Notes: a model not told the origin generated them from the sequence alone. A stretch of DNA of 6,431 nt from Siminovitchia sp047228825 (GCF_047228825.1 NZ_JBFEGN010000135.1:1-6431), one strand, 5' to 3'. Numbered from the stretch's first letter, positions 1-6,431 are shown. Made by a program: numbers and translations.

Positions 1-23
1 TCATCAGATTACACTCCATTTCC

Positions 24-53
24 AGTAAATTTTTGGGAATTCAGGAATTTACT
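24..53. repeat. Short inverted repeat, 8-bp arms
   Basis: AGTAAATT at 24-31 is the exact reverse complement of AATTTACT at 46-53. The 14-base spacer contains the palindrome GAATTC. No U run follows on either strand, so it is not an obvious terminator. It could be an operator, a processed RNA hairpin or chance in AT-rich DNA. Confidence 0.3.
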
Positions 54-165
54 CGTTTGGAATGCCGAGAGTATATTCAGATCCATATTCTTCATATCGG
101 TTAAAAGTATTAAATTTTTAGAACTAGTTCGATGGTCACTTATTGTTCATTCATTTTTTAAATAC

Positions 166-201
166 AAAAAATGCCATCCCATGATTTCCTCGGAGATGGC
201 A
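166..201 (-). terminator. Rho-independent terminator downstream of the tagF-like gene
   Basis: On the minus strand, TGCCATC (201-195) pairs with GATGGCA (178-172). Two further G-C pairs form inside after a single bulged T. The hairpin is followed directly by six U (A run at 166-171 on the plus strand) and more AT-rich sequence. The polarity fits transcripts from the minus-strand gene ending at 346, leaving a 3' untranslated stretch of about 145 bases. That gap is unusually long and may once have held another gene (see 221-322). Confidence 0.75.
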
Positions 202-217
202 CTTTATAGCAAATGTA

Positions 218-322
218 TTAATTTGAGATTGTAGTAACTGATAAACCAAGGTTATTTGCAACAGTAGTATAAAACTCAATCTTCTTATTTATTTTATTAT
301 CATTATAAAAGACCCTTTGTTT
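218..322 (-). pseudogene. Possible 3' remnant of a lost gene
   Basis: A minus-strand frame is open for 34 codons (322 down to 221) and ends in TAA at 218-220. It has no ATG, GTG or TTG start; stops at 326-328 and 323-325 bound it upstream. The translation is protein-like (it includes FYTTVANNLGLSVTTIS) but matches no family I can name. It ends 17 bases before the terminator hairpin, where the last gene of an operon would be expected to end. This may be the tail of a deleted gene once downstream of tagF. An open run of this length in AT-rich DNA could also be chance. Confidence 0.2.
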
Positions 323-345
323 TTATTATTTAAGGGGATTTTATT

Positions 346-3300
346 CTAAAATATCCGTTCTACGACCCGTTTGCTCGCCATTCCATCCTCTAATGGGCAG
401 TATTTATTTTGAAAATCTACATACTTCTCATTATATTGATCTTGGATTGCATCTATATGCTTTACGCTGTTAATAATCTCATCGGTATTATATACAAGCG
501 GGCCGGGAGCTTCTTTTTCAAAGTCCATATAAAATCCCCGTAAATGATCCCGATAGTTGTCCAAATCGTACGTGTAAAATAAAATAGGTCTCCCAGTATT
601 GGCAAAGTCAAACATGACTGACGAGTAATCCGTAATCAATATATTTGTAATTAAATACAGGTCTTGTATATCTGGATAGCCGGACACGTTATAAACAAAA
701 CCTTGCAAAGATTCCTCTATGATTATTTTATTGCTTACCACTACATGCATTCGCAATAAAACAATATATTCATCTCCTAATTGTTCCTTCATCTTATGCA
801 AATCTATTTGGATTTTAAATAAAAATTTGTTTTTGCCCGAAGTTTGATCATCCCTGAATGTTGGCGCATATAATATCACTTTTTTGTTTTCATCCAAGTT
901 TAATTTTTTTCTTACCTTCTCGGCAATCTTATTTTTCTTCTCATGATAAAATATATCATTTCTCGGGTAGCCCGTTTCGAGAATCTCACCCTTATAGCGA
1001 AATGCACTCCGAAACGCTTTGGTCGCATAGGGGCTTGGTGAAATGAGGTAATCCCAATTTTTTATTGCCCTTCCCACTCTTTCAACATAATCGTCAGCTC
1101 TTCCATGTACTTCTTCTATATCATACAGCATCTTTTTTAATGGTGTTCCGTGCCATGTTTGCAAGTATACTGTTCCTGGCCGTTTTTTTATATAAGCTGG
1201 GAAGTTTTGATTATTTACCCAGTAGCCAGCTCTTAATAGGTAGTAATAATAAAGAGGGCTTAATCGCTTTATTCGTTTTGTGTTCGGATCTTTGAATCTA
1301 TGCTGTTTGTTTAAAACCCACACTTTTTTATAATCAAGGCCTTGTTTTAGAATTTCTTCATAAATATTCTTAGGGCTATCCCCATATTGTTTGCCAAGCC
1401 CACTTTCAAAAAGAATGAGCTTTTTATCAACGGGTATAATTTTCGAACCTATTCTGTAAAAAAGCTTCATGCTTGGATAATACAAGCGACTTTTTCTGTA
1501 ACGGCGAAAAATTTCATTGGCCAGCATTTCTATTTTTGGATTATGAAAAATTTGTTTGTTAGCCTTATTGTCACGAACGACCTTATAAATTCTTTCAGAG
1601 GAAAATTGATCCCTAAACTTGATGAACTTATCCGCACGTTTTTTGTATTCTGGCTTCATGGCAAAGTCATGGCCTGCATAATCCTCTACCAGTTGAAGAA
1701 TTTCATTTTTTTCGAAGCAAATTTCACCCGGAAGATCATTATCCAAATCCAAATGGGACGGCCTCTTACCTATGAACTTAGAACGGTCAAATTGATAATA
1801 TATAACTGGTTTATACAAGAAGCTGAAGTCAAACGCAACACTTGAATAGTCCGTAATCATTAAGGCACTTTCCTTAATTAAATGCTGGACATCTATTTCC
1901 CCTTGATTGATGATCTTGACAGACGGGTTTTCAAAATATTGGCTAAACCTTTGCATATTTGGGTGTAGGCAAAAAATAATATCAAACCCATAATCATTTG
2001 CCAACTTGTGTAACTGAGTGTCATTTATTAGCTGTTCATACCGCTCATAATATTCACTTTCAAAGAAAGCTTCTTCGGTAACGATCCAGTCCCTCCACGT
2101 AGGAATGATTAGGATCTGCCTTTTCTTTTTTACATCATCTTTAAACAGCGTATCGAATCTGGATAAACCAGTTACAAAGACTTCTTTAGGTGAATAGCCA
2201 AAATCATTGACAATCATTTCTTTTTCAAAGTCTGAGCTTACGATAAAAAAGTCCGTATTAAAGCCATGAGCATTTTTACCATAATTGGCAACCATATTTT
2301 TCGTTCCCATAACGCCATGCTGCAGGAACACTTTATCAGCTTTCACTTTATTCTTAAACTTATCAGTTCTCAGCGGGTATAAATAATCTGGATGGTGTGA
2401 CGAAATAACTTTTTTGGCAATCAAGGTATGGTAAATGTGCTCTTTTGATTTAAATTCAAGCACGTTCCCATATTGATCCACATTCTTTTTCTCCGGAGAA
2501 TCTTTATCAATAACATAAAAAACTTTTTTTTCAGGGTGCTTCGTGCGCATATACCTGAAGAAAGCCAATCCTGTATCTTGGGCCTTATAAATTCTTTCCC
2601 CTACGATCCAAGTATCATTTTTTAAATTCATTATTCTAATTACCCATGACCAGAGCATGAGTTTACGAAGATAATTAAATGTCTCTATTGGATACTTATA
2701 GACCTCAAGAGAAAGGTTCGAATATTTAAAAGTGAAATAAGGATTAACAACAAGTGCTTCAGTTTCATTTTTTACATGAAAGTCCTTAAGAAAATATCGT
2801 GCTCTGAAAGTTGGCCGTCCAATACGTATATACCTGTCTTCTACAGAATTGTTTAATTGCAATCTAAAAAATAAATCGTATATATCTTCAGGAAGAAGTT
2901 TACCATTCGTAATATCTCTTAGATTAACTTGAGCCCTATATTGATATCGGTGCAACCCATACTTTTCTTCTGTTTCTTCTTTTAACAAGGTAAAATTGAC
3001 AGCAGAAGATGTTAAATATTGTTGGGTTTCCCTCCCCCTGATGACAATCTCTCCGTTTTCAATCATAGAGCTTTTTGTAAACAGCTTCCCTTCAAGGATT
3101 AAACCGTTTTTTTCCTTTTTAATTTTGTCTATTTGATGCTTAATCGGGACAGTTAACTCCTTATTTTTTATGAGCGATAAATTTCCTTTATCCGTTAAAT
3201 AATTTATGATTGAGTCATCGTCCTGGAAATATAAAGTTAAACCTTCGACTCTCGTCTTCTGGAACCTTCCACAACGGATTAAGTATTCCCCGTATTGAAC

Positions 3301-3651
3301 ACCACCCAATTTTATAACTTTTAGATCATCTCTCTCTTGCTCAGAAGGGTTTAAATCTTCATATTTCTTTCTTATTCTCAAGTACCAATCATAAAATGTA
3401 TCTTCATGCCCTTTTAATTTATCTATTACTTCGATCAATGAAACTTTGAATTCAAATTCGTTCGATGGAGAGACTGTACAAATTTCCATATCAACATTTT
3501 TGTCACGTGATACGAGCCAAAGGCCTACAACTTTATAGTTATTATTTGAAAGAAATCCAGATAGGGTTAAAAAATCATTTATTTGTGAGACATACAATTT
3601 ATATTTCAGTTTTTGTTTTTTCTTTCTTTTTATCCAAGAGATCAATTTCAT
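346..3651 (-). CDS. Tandem-domain CDP-glycerol glycerophosphotransferase (TagF-like)
   Basis: This 1101-residue protein probably transfers glycerol-phosphate (or a related polyol-phosphate) from a CDP-linked donor to a growing teichoic acid chain on the inner face of the membrane. The N-terminus is strongly basic (WIKRKKKQKLKYK), fitting peripheral membrane binding. Residues of about 25-130 and 160-320 look beta-rich. Two Glyphos_transf domains follow. The first, about 340-690, has LQHGVMG (443-449), PTWRDW (517-522), LHPN (562-565) and ITDYSSVAFDF (599-609). The second, about 740-1095, has QTWHGTPLKKM (831-841), GYPRND (894-899), APTFRD (929-934), RMH (967-969) and ITDYSSVMFDF (1006-1016). 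TagF and TarL proteins usually have one such domain in roughly 560-750 residues, so this is an internal duplication or fusion. The ATG at 3651 is chosen over an upstream TTG at 3657 because AGGGG lies 6 bases before it. No frameshift is visible. The family call is firm; the exact donor and polymer are not determinable, so I give no symbol. Confidence 0.93.
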   Translation of the reverse strand: MKLISWIKRKKKQKLKYKLYVSQINDFLTLSGFLSNNNYKVVGLWLVSRDKNVDMEICTVSPSNEFEFKVSLIEVIDKLKGHEDTFYDWYLRIRKKYEDLNPSEQERDDLKVIKLGGVQYGEYLIRCGRFQKTRVEGLTLYFQDDDSIINYLTDKGNLSLIKNKELTVPIKHQIDKIKKEKNGLILEGKLFTKSSMIENGEIVIRGRETQQYLTSSAVNFTLLKEETEEKYGLHRYQYRAQVNLRDITNGKLLPEDIYDLFFRLQLNNSVEDRYIRIGRPTFRARYFLKDFHVKNETEALVVNPYFTFKYSNLSLEVYKYPIETFNYLRKLMLWSWVIRIMNLKNDTWIVGERIYKAQDTGLAFFRYMRTKHPEKKVFYVIDKDSPEKKNVDQYGNVLEFKSKEHIYHTLIAKKVISSHHPDYLYPLRTDKFKNKVKADKVFLQHGVMGTKNMVANYGKNAHGFNTDFFIVSSDFEKEMIVNDFGYSPKEVFVTGLSRFDTLFKDDVKKKRQILIIPTWRDWIVTEEAFFESEYYERYEQLINDTQLHKLANDYGFDIIFCLHPNMQRFSQYFENPSVKIINQGEIDVQHLIKESALMITDYSSVAFDFSFLYKPVIYYQFDRSKFIGKRPSHLDLDNDLPGEICFEKNEILQLVEDYAGHDFAMKPEYKKRADKFIKFRDQFSSERIYKVVRDNKANKQIFHNPKIEMLANEIFRRYRKSRLYYPSMKLFYRIGSKIIPVDKKLILFESGLGKQYGDSPKNIYEEILKQGLDYKKVWVLNKQHRFKDPNTKRIKRLSPLYYYYLLRAGYWVNNQNFPAYIKKRPGTVYLQTWHGTPLKKMLYDIEEVHGRADDYVERVGRAIKNWDYLISPSPYATKAFRSAFRYKGEILETGYPRNDIFYHEKKNKIAEKVRKKLNLDENKKVILYAPTFRDDQTSGKNKFLFKIQIDLHKMKEQLGDEYIVLLRMHVVVSNKIIIEESLQGFVYNVSGYPDIQDLYLITNILITDYSSVMFDFANTGRPILFYTYDLDNYRDHLRGFYMDFEKEAPGPLVYNTDEIINSVKHIDAIQDQYNEKYVDFQNKYCPLEDGMASKRVVERIF

Positions 3652-3657
3652 ATACAA

Positions 3658-3662
3658 CCCCT
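3658..3662 (-). promoter_or_regulatory. Shine-Dalgarno site setting the tagF-like start
   Basis: AGGGG on the minus strand ends 6 bases before ATG at 3651. It would directly abut the alternative in-frame TTG at 3657, which is too close for initiation. This decides the start. Another ATG, 19 bases upstream, is out of frame and irrelevant to the protein. Confidence 0.65.
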
Positions 3663-3688
3663 ACTAACATTTTTGGATTTACTTCTAC

Positions 3689-3717
3689 ATTATAATACAA
3701 TTTTCAAAGTTTGTTTT
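3689..3717 (-). promoter_or_regulatory. Candidate sigma-A promoter for the tagF-like gene
   Basis: A perfect TATAAT -10 hexamer lies at 3694-3689 on the minus strand. At 17-bp spacing the -35 position (3717-3712) reads AAAACA, a poor match to TTGACA, so an activator or another promoter may be needed. Initiation here would give a leader of about 30 bases before the ATG. The region is very AT-rich and chance hexamers are common. Confidence 0.4.
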
Positions 3718-3741
3718 ACTATACTCTTTTTTCTTTTATAG

Positions 3742-3761
3742 TAACTAATCAGCTATAGTTA
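3742..3761. promoter_or_regulatory. Operator-like inverted repeat between divergent genes
   Basis: TAACTA (3742-3747) and TAGTTA (3756-3761) form a 6-bp inverted repeat around an 8-base centre. TATAGT also occurs twice as a direct repeat, at 3737 and 3754, 17 bp apart. The site sits about midway between the two candidate divergent promoters, where one regulator could affect both genes. I recognise no specific regulator motif, and short AT-rich repeats are weak evidence. Confidence 0.25.
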
Positions 3762-3814
3762 TAACATAGTCTAAAAAACGTGATAGGAACTCCTGCTCTA
3801 TTTAAACCAATTTT

Positions 3815-3823
3815 TGTTATAAT
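3815..3823 (+). promoter_or_regulatory. Extended -10 promoter for the GT4 gene
   Basis: TG at 3815-3816, one base, then perfect TATAAT at 3818-3823 form a consensus extended -10 element. The -35 region near 3794-3800 is poor, which extended -10 promoters tolerate. Transcription would begin near 3830, leaving about 22 bases before the ATG at 3853, enough for the Shine-Dalgarno site and little more. Confidence 0.6.
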
Positions 3824-3840
3824 AATTTCACATTAAAGAT

Positions 3841-3846
3841 GAGGTG
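3841..3846 (+). promoter_or_regulatory. Shine-Dalgarno site setting the GT4 start
   Basis: GAGGTG matches the 3' end of Bacillus 16S rRNA over six bases and lies 6 bases before ATG at 3853. The longer open frame would begin with the GTG inside this same motif (3844), which cannot be both ribosome binding site and start. The ATG is therefore the start. Confidence 0.8.
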
Positions 3847-3852
3847 AATTTT

Positions 3853-5421
3853 ATGAAACCGGTAATGTTTTTTTTGGTAAATTCTATTGATATCGTAAGA
3901 GGTGGGCTTACTAAAGCAGCTCTTAACCAGGCTTCTTTCTTTGCTGAAATGGGATATGAAACACATATCCTCACTTTTAATTTTAATACCAAGTATCCTT
4001 TAATTCGAAAAAAATTATTAGAATTAGATAAAGTGCATAAAGATGTCATGATTCATAATATGTATGAAACATTTGAAGGATACAATGAGCCGTTGATAAT
4101 TACCGAACCTACAAAAAAGAGAGAATTGGTTGAGCTCTCTGAGGGAATGGTAATGGATAAAAGGGAAGGACATAATGCTTATAGATTATTCAAAAATGGC
4201 CTATATGTAAAATACATTTCCTTAAATGAGGATGGTTCAATACATTTTATTGATTTCTTTAATGAAAATAGATATCGGACAAAACGCGAGGAATATGATC
4301 CCTGGGGAAACCTAAAAAAGGTGACCTATATGGATCTTCTATTAAATAAACCAAGACAAATCATATACTATGACAATGATGGAAAAGCCTATTTTACACA
4401 GTGGAATGATCCTTCCAAAAATAAAGTGCAAAGAATTTTGTTGTTTAATAAACAGGGGGCATTAACTAACACATTTGTTAATGATAATTTTTCCCATAAA
4501 TTACATTGGCTCCAAAACATTATTGACAAGTTTGTTTCTAATAAAGCTGTAATAGTTTCCGACGCAAGGAATACCGATGAGATTCTAATAAAGTTCAATC
4601 ACCCTAACGTAGCGAAAATTTGGAGATTGCATAGTGGGCACTTGGGACACCCTTATAATGAAAGCGCCGAAATAGCCTCCACTGTTGAAATGGGATTTAA
4701 TAATATTAATACTTTTGACGCTGCAGTATTATTAACAGAAGAACAAAGAGTGGATATAGAAAAAAGGATAGGTCCACAAAGGAATCTTAAGGTAATACCT
4801 CATTACCATAAAACACAAACTAACCCATTTAAATTCATATTTTCTCCAATTAAACGGGATCAAAAGCTGGCAATAGTCATTAGTAGATTTGCAACCATGA
4901 AAAGAATAGATCATATTATAAAAGGATTTAAGATTGTAGTTGAAAAAATTCCTGAAGCTCGGTTGGAGATATGGGGGTATGGGGATCAAAAAGATAATTT
5001 AGAGAGATTAATAAAAGAGCTACACCTAGGGAAAAATATACAAATAAAAGGTTTTACTCAAGATCCGGATAAAAAATACCAAAAAGCAAGCTTTTCTGTT
5101 ATGGCTTCCAAGCAAGAAGGCTTCTGCTTATCCATACTTGAAAGTATGAGTAACCAAACCCCCGTTATTAGTTATGATTTCAAATACGGACCCTCTGACA
5201 TGATAAAAAGCGGAGAAAACGGGTTTGTAGTCGAAAATGGAAATATAGAAGAGTTGGCCAATAAAATGATTTATCTGTTTGAAAATCCCGACATAGCCTT
5301 GGAAATGGGTAAAAAAGCAAAAAAACATGTTGAAAAAAACTTTGGTAAAGATAAATATAAAGAGAGGTGGCTTGAAGTCGTTGACTTTGCATTGAAACAA
5401 AAGTTTGGTAAAGACTACTAA
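3853..5421 (+). CDS. GT4 glycosyltransferase, TagE/TarM/GtfA type (teichoic acid glycosylation)
   Basis: This 522-residue cytoplasmic enzyme probably adds a sugar from a nucleotide-sugar donor to a teichoic acid polymer. The N-terminal Rossmann half begins with FFLVNSIDIVRGGLTKAAL, whose Gly-Gly loop (17-18) is the usual acceptor and donor-contacting turn. Residues of about 85-210 form a beta-rich insertion rich in repeated Asp/Asn-Gly turns, resembling the DUF1975-type domain of TarM and GtfA. The C-terminal half has the GT4 signatures: SRFATMKRIDHIIKGF (344-359), LEIWGYGD (371-378) and the E-x7-E motif from E422 to E430 in EGFCLSILE. YDFKYGPSDMI (441-451) follows, close to the YD-KYGP signature of TagE and TarM. 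There is no signal peptide or membrane helix. Length is near TarM (about 490) and shorter than B. subtilis TagE (about 670). It is transcribed divergently from the tagF-like gene, supporting a shared polymer. The family is secure; the sugar, linkage and exact acceptor are inferred or unknown. Confidence 0.9.
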   Translation: MKPVMFFLVNSIDIVRGGLTKAALNQASFFAEMGYETHILTFNFNTKYPLIRKKLLELDKVHKDVMIHNMYETFEGYNEPLIITEPTKKRELVELSEGMVMDKREGHNAYRLFKNGLYVKYISLNEDGSIHFIDFFNENRYRTKREEYDPWGNLKKVTYMDLLLNKPRQIIYYDNDGKAYFTQWNDPSKNKVQRILLFNKQGALTNTFVNDNFSHKLHWLQNIIDKFVSNKAVIVSDARNTDEILIKFNHPNVAKIWRLHSGHLGHPYNESAEIASTVEMGFNNINTFDAAVLLTEEQRVDIEKRIGPQRNLKVIPHYHKTQTNPFKFIFSPIKRDQKLAIVISRFATMKRIDHIIKGFKIVVEKIPEARLEIWGYGDQKDNLERLIKELHLGKNIQIKGFTQDPDKKYQKASFSVMASKQEGFCLSILESMSNQTPVISYDFKYGPSDMIKSGENGFVVENGNIEELANKMIYLFENPDIALEMGKKAKKHVEKNFGKDKYKERWLEVVDFALKQKFGKDY

Positions 5422-5559
5422 ACATTATTTCTGAAGGGTTTGGTAAAATCTTGTAGTGGTTTCTGGAGTCTCATAAGTCATGCAAATTGGACAGTTCACC
5501 ACTCTCCCCCAAAACAAAAGAGCATGTCCATGACCTCCAATTTATTCAGCTACATTTGC

Positions 5560-6063
5560 TTATTCAAGTTTTCGAATCCTGGCCTTGTTTATTAAGATAT
5601 CCTTCCAGAATCTATAACATGTTTGTATAGTGTGAAGGTGAATGAACTGGCTGCCTGGACGTTTTCTCTATGAAATCTTTGAATGATGTTCTTTTAAAAG
5701 GATTGAGCAATGACCCATCTTAAAAGTTCAAAGAGATTATACGCAAATAACATGATGAGTTGTTCGTTTCCCCAAGGGCCTCTGATGGAAAAATCGTGTT
5801 CAGCTTTCTCAATTTAGTTCTCCATTTGGGCCCTCTGGATATATAACCGTATAACATCATATTGAAGTCCAATCCATTGTATCAGTAGCAGCTTCATTTA
5901 ACCAAATAAAATTAACGAATTGCACTTGATCCATCCCGAATCGATCGCTTTTAAATCACTATAAAGTGCCTTGGCTTATCCAAGGAAGTCGCTTGATATT
6001 CATTTGTTTGTTGCCAATGAGAATGTCTTACGAATCTAACCGTAGACTCGAATTTGTTTAAAC
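5560..6063 (-). mobile_element. Decayed IS1380-family transposase, C-terminal third
   Basis: Minus-strand fragments in different frames line up in the order expected of an IS1380-family DDE transposase. First comes NEYQATSLDKPRHFIVI (about 6005-5954), resembling the conserved Trp/Pro-Arg-Arg segment before the last catalytic region. Next is YIQRAQMEN (ending 5817), then TAA, then IEKAEHDFSIRGPWGNEQ and LIMLFAYNLFELLRW, which fit the family pattern R-x-x-x-E-N-x-I-x-E-x-K followed by N-x...L-A-Y-N-L. A shifted frame gives a basic tail ending RIRKLE and TAA at 5560-5562. About 150 codons separate the first motif from the end, the usual spacing. The N-terminal two-thirds and the catalytic Asp residues are absent, and I could not identify terminal inverted repeats. 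The element is inactive. The family call rests on remembered motifs, not a search. Confidence 0.6.
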
Positions 6064-6431
6064 TTCTTTGGCTAATTAATCTGTTTCACTTCCCAATTCT
6101 TGTAAAAATCCTCTACCATGGCCTCGTTACCATTTTTTACGTAAAAATCCTTCAGGAAATACTGAAAGTAGGCCGCCCAATACAGGTATATACCGATGTT
6201 CATAAGCATTATTCAATTGTAACCAAAATAAATCGGCAGTAATTTAGTAAAGTCCTCTTATCTATCCAAGTCAAATATCTCATCTGTTCCTTTTTCAAGC
6301 AAATTAAAACCTATATTCGCGGTGGTTATACTGACCAGTCCCTCTCCTACTTATAACGTAAGCGTCAAATAAAACCCACATTCTGTTCATAGGTCATCCG
6401 TGCGATAATCTTCTTAGAAATCAATTCGGGA
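6064..6431 (-). pseudogene. Decayed tagF-like gene fragment
   Basis: Minus-strand peptides in shifting frames match residues of about 200-300 of the intact TagF-like protein of this window. GFNLLEKGTDE (near 6279-6317) matches NFTLLKEETEE. DLFWLQLNNAYEHRYIP matches DLFFRLQLNNSVEDRYIR. IGRPTF is identical, and YFLKDFYVKNGNEA matches YFLKDFHVKNETEA. At DNA level 6121-6237 aligns with 2756-2878 at a clearly high identity. A 2-base insertion and a 7-base deletion break the frame either side of IGRPTF, and stops occur elsewhere, including TAA in the segment just before KLLP. The piece covers only the second beta-rich module before the first transferase domain. Its 5' part should lie beyond the right edge; its catalytic part is missing. 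It adjoins the IS1380 remnant at about 6060. Confidence 0.8.

Larger units (their letters stand above)
1..345. other. Gene-free left flank
   Basis: No intact gene with a start codon and a ribosome binding site is visible here. The stretch lies downstream of the tagF-like gene and carries its probable terminator (166-201), a short perfect inverted repeat (24-53) and a 34-codon open stretch on the minus strand (221-322). Plus-strand frame 1 is also open from base 1 to a stop at 229-231. That could be the end of a gene entering from the left, but its translation resembles no family I recognise and it runs straight through the terminator hairpin, so I do not call it. Confidence 0.6.
5422..6431. 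other. Right flank without an intact gene; decayed IS and tagF DNA
   Basis: No intact reading frame with a ribosome binding site is present over about 1 kb. Positions 5422-5559 contain nothing I can identify, including no clear terminator for the GT4 gene. From 5560 to about 6063 the minus strand encodes fragments of an IS1380-type transposase, and from about 6064 to the edge it encodes fragments of a TagF-like protein. The 62-codon plus-strand open frame at 6054-6242 is antisense to the latter and not a gene. Confidence 0.8.

Noticed and set aside
1..231. Open plus-strand frame from the left edge, possible C-terminal gene fragment, and a competing minus-strand open stretch of about 44 codons
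   Set aside because: Neither translation resembles a known family, there is no start in view, and the plus frame runs through the terminator hairpin. AT-rich chance opening is as likely.
313..336. CCCTT/AAGGG hairpin just after the tagF stop as a terminator
   Set aside because: Only five pairs with a 14-base loop and an interrupted U run. The hairpin at 172-201 is far better.
858..1845. Plus-strand open frames at 858-1046, 1065-1295 and 1387-1845
   Set aside because: All are antisense to the intact tagF-like gene, lack ribosome binding sites and give low-complexity hydrophobic translations.
3740..3780. Possible Pho box (TTTAGA-N5-TTATAA on the minus strand)
   Set aside because: The 11-bp spacing fits, but both hexamers deviate from the TT(A/C/T)A(C/T)A consensus and the region is AT-rich, so it is not callable.
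5453..5500. AGTGGT...ACCACT inverted repeat as a GT4 terminator or IS end
   Set aside because: Six-base arms separated by about 35 bases, with no U run and no matching partner at the other IS end.
6054..6242. 62-codon plus-strand open frame
   Set aside because: It is antisense to the tagF-like remnant, whose minus-strand peptides explain the sequence. No ribosome binding site or recognisable family.

Overview
The window looks like a chromosomal cell-envelope polysaccharide locus from a low-GC Firmicute, most likely Bacillaceae. The base composition is AT-rich, the Shine-Dalgarno sites are Bacillus-like, and both intact genes belong to wall teichoic acid families. The genus cannot be fixed from the sequence alone.

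Layout, left to right. Positions 1-345 hold no intact gene. There is a small inverted repeat at 24-53, a convincing minus-strand intrinsic terminator (hairpin 172-201 followed by a U run), and just upstream of it a 34-codon open stretch that may be the tail of a lost gene. Positions 346-3651 (minus) encode a 1101-residue protein with two complete TagF-type CDP-glycerol glycerophosphotransferase domains behind a basic N-terminus and beta-rich modules. A divergent promoter region (about 3652-3852) separates it from 3853-5421 (plus), a 522-residue GT4 glycosyltransferase of the TagE/TarM/GtfA type. Both starts are moved inward from the longest open frame because the Shine-Dalgarno sequences fit the internal ATGs.

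Positions 5422-6431 hold no intact gene, but they are not featureless. Read on the minus strand, 5560 to about 6063 is a frameshifted C-terminal third of an IS1380-family transposase. From about 6064 to the right edge is a frameshifted remnant of a second tagF-like gene, closely matching residues of about 200-300 of the intact protein at 346-3651. The right side is therefore a graveyard of teichoic acid and IS sequence.

Working model (inference): the double-domain transferase makes or extends a polyol-phosphate (probably glycerol-phosphate) polymer on the cytoplasmic face of the membrane. The divergently transcribed GT4 enzyme then decorates that polymer with sugar before export. The decayed second tagF copy and IS debris suggest a variable island where wall-polymer genes have been duplicated, replaced and lost. 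I see no CRISPR array, tRNA, rRNA or obviously novel defence system.
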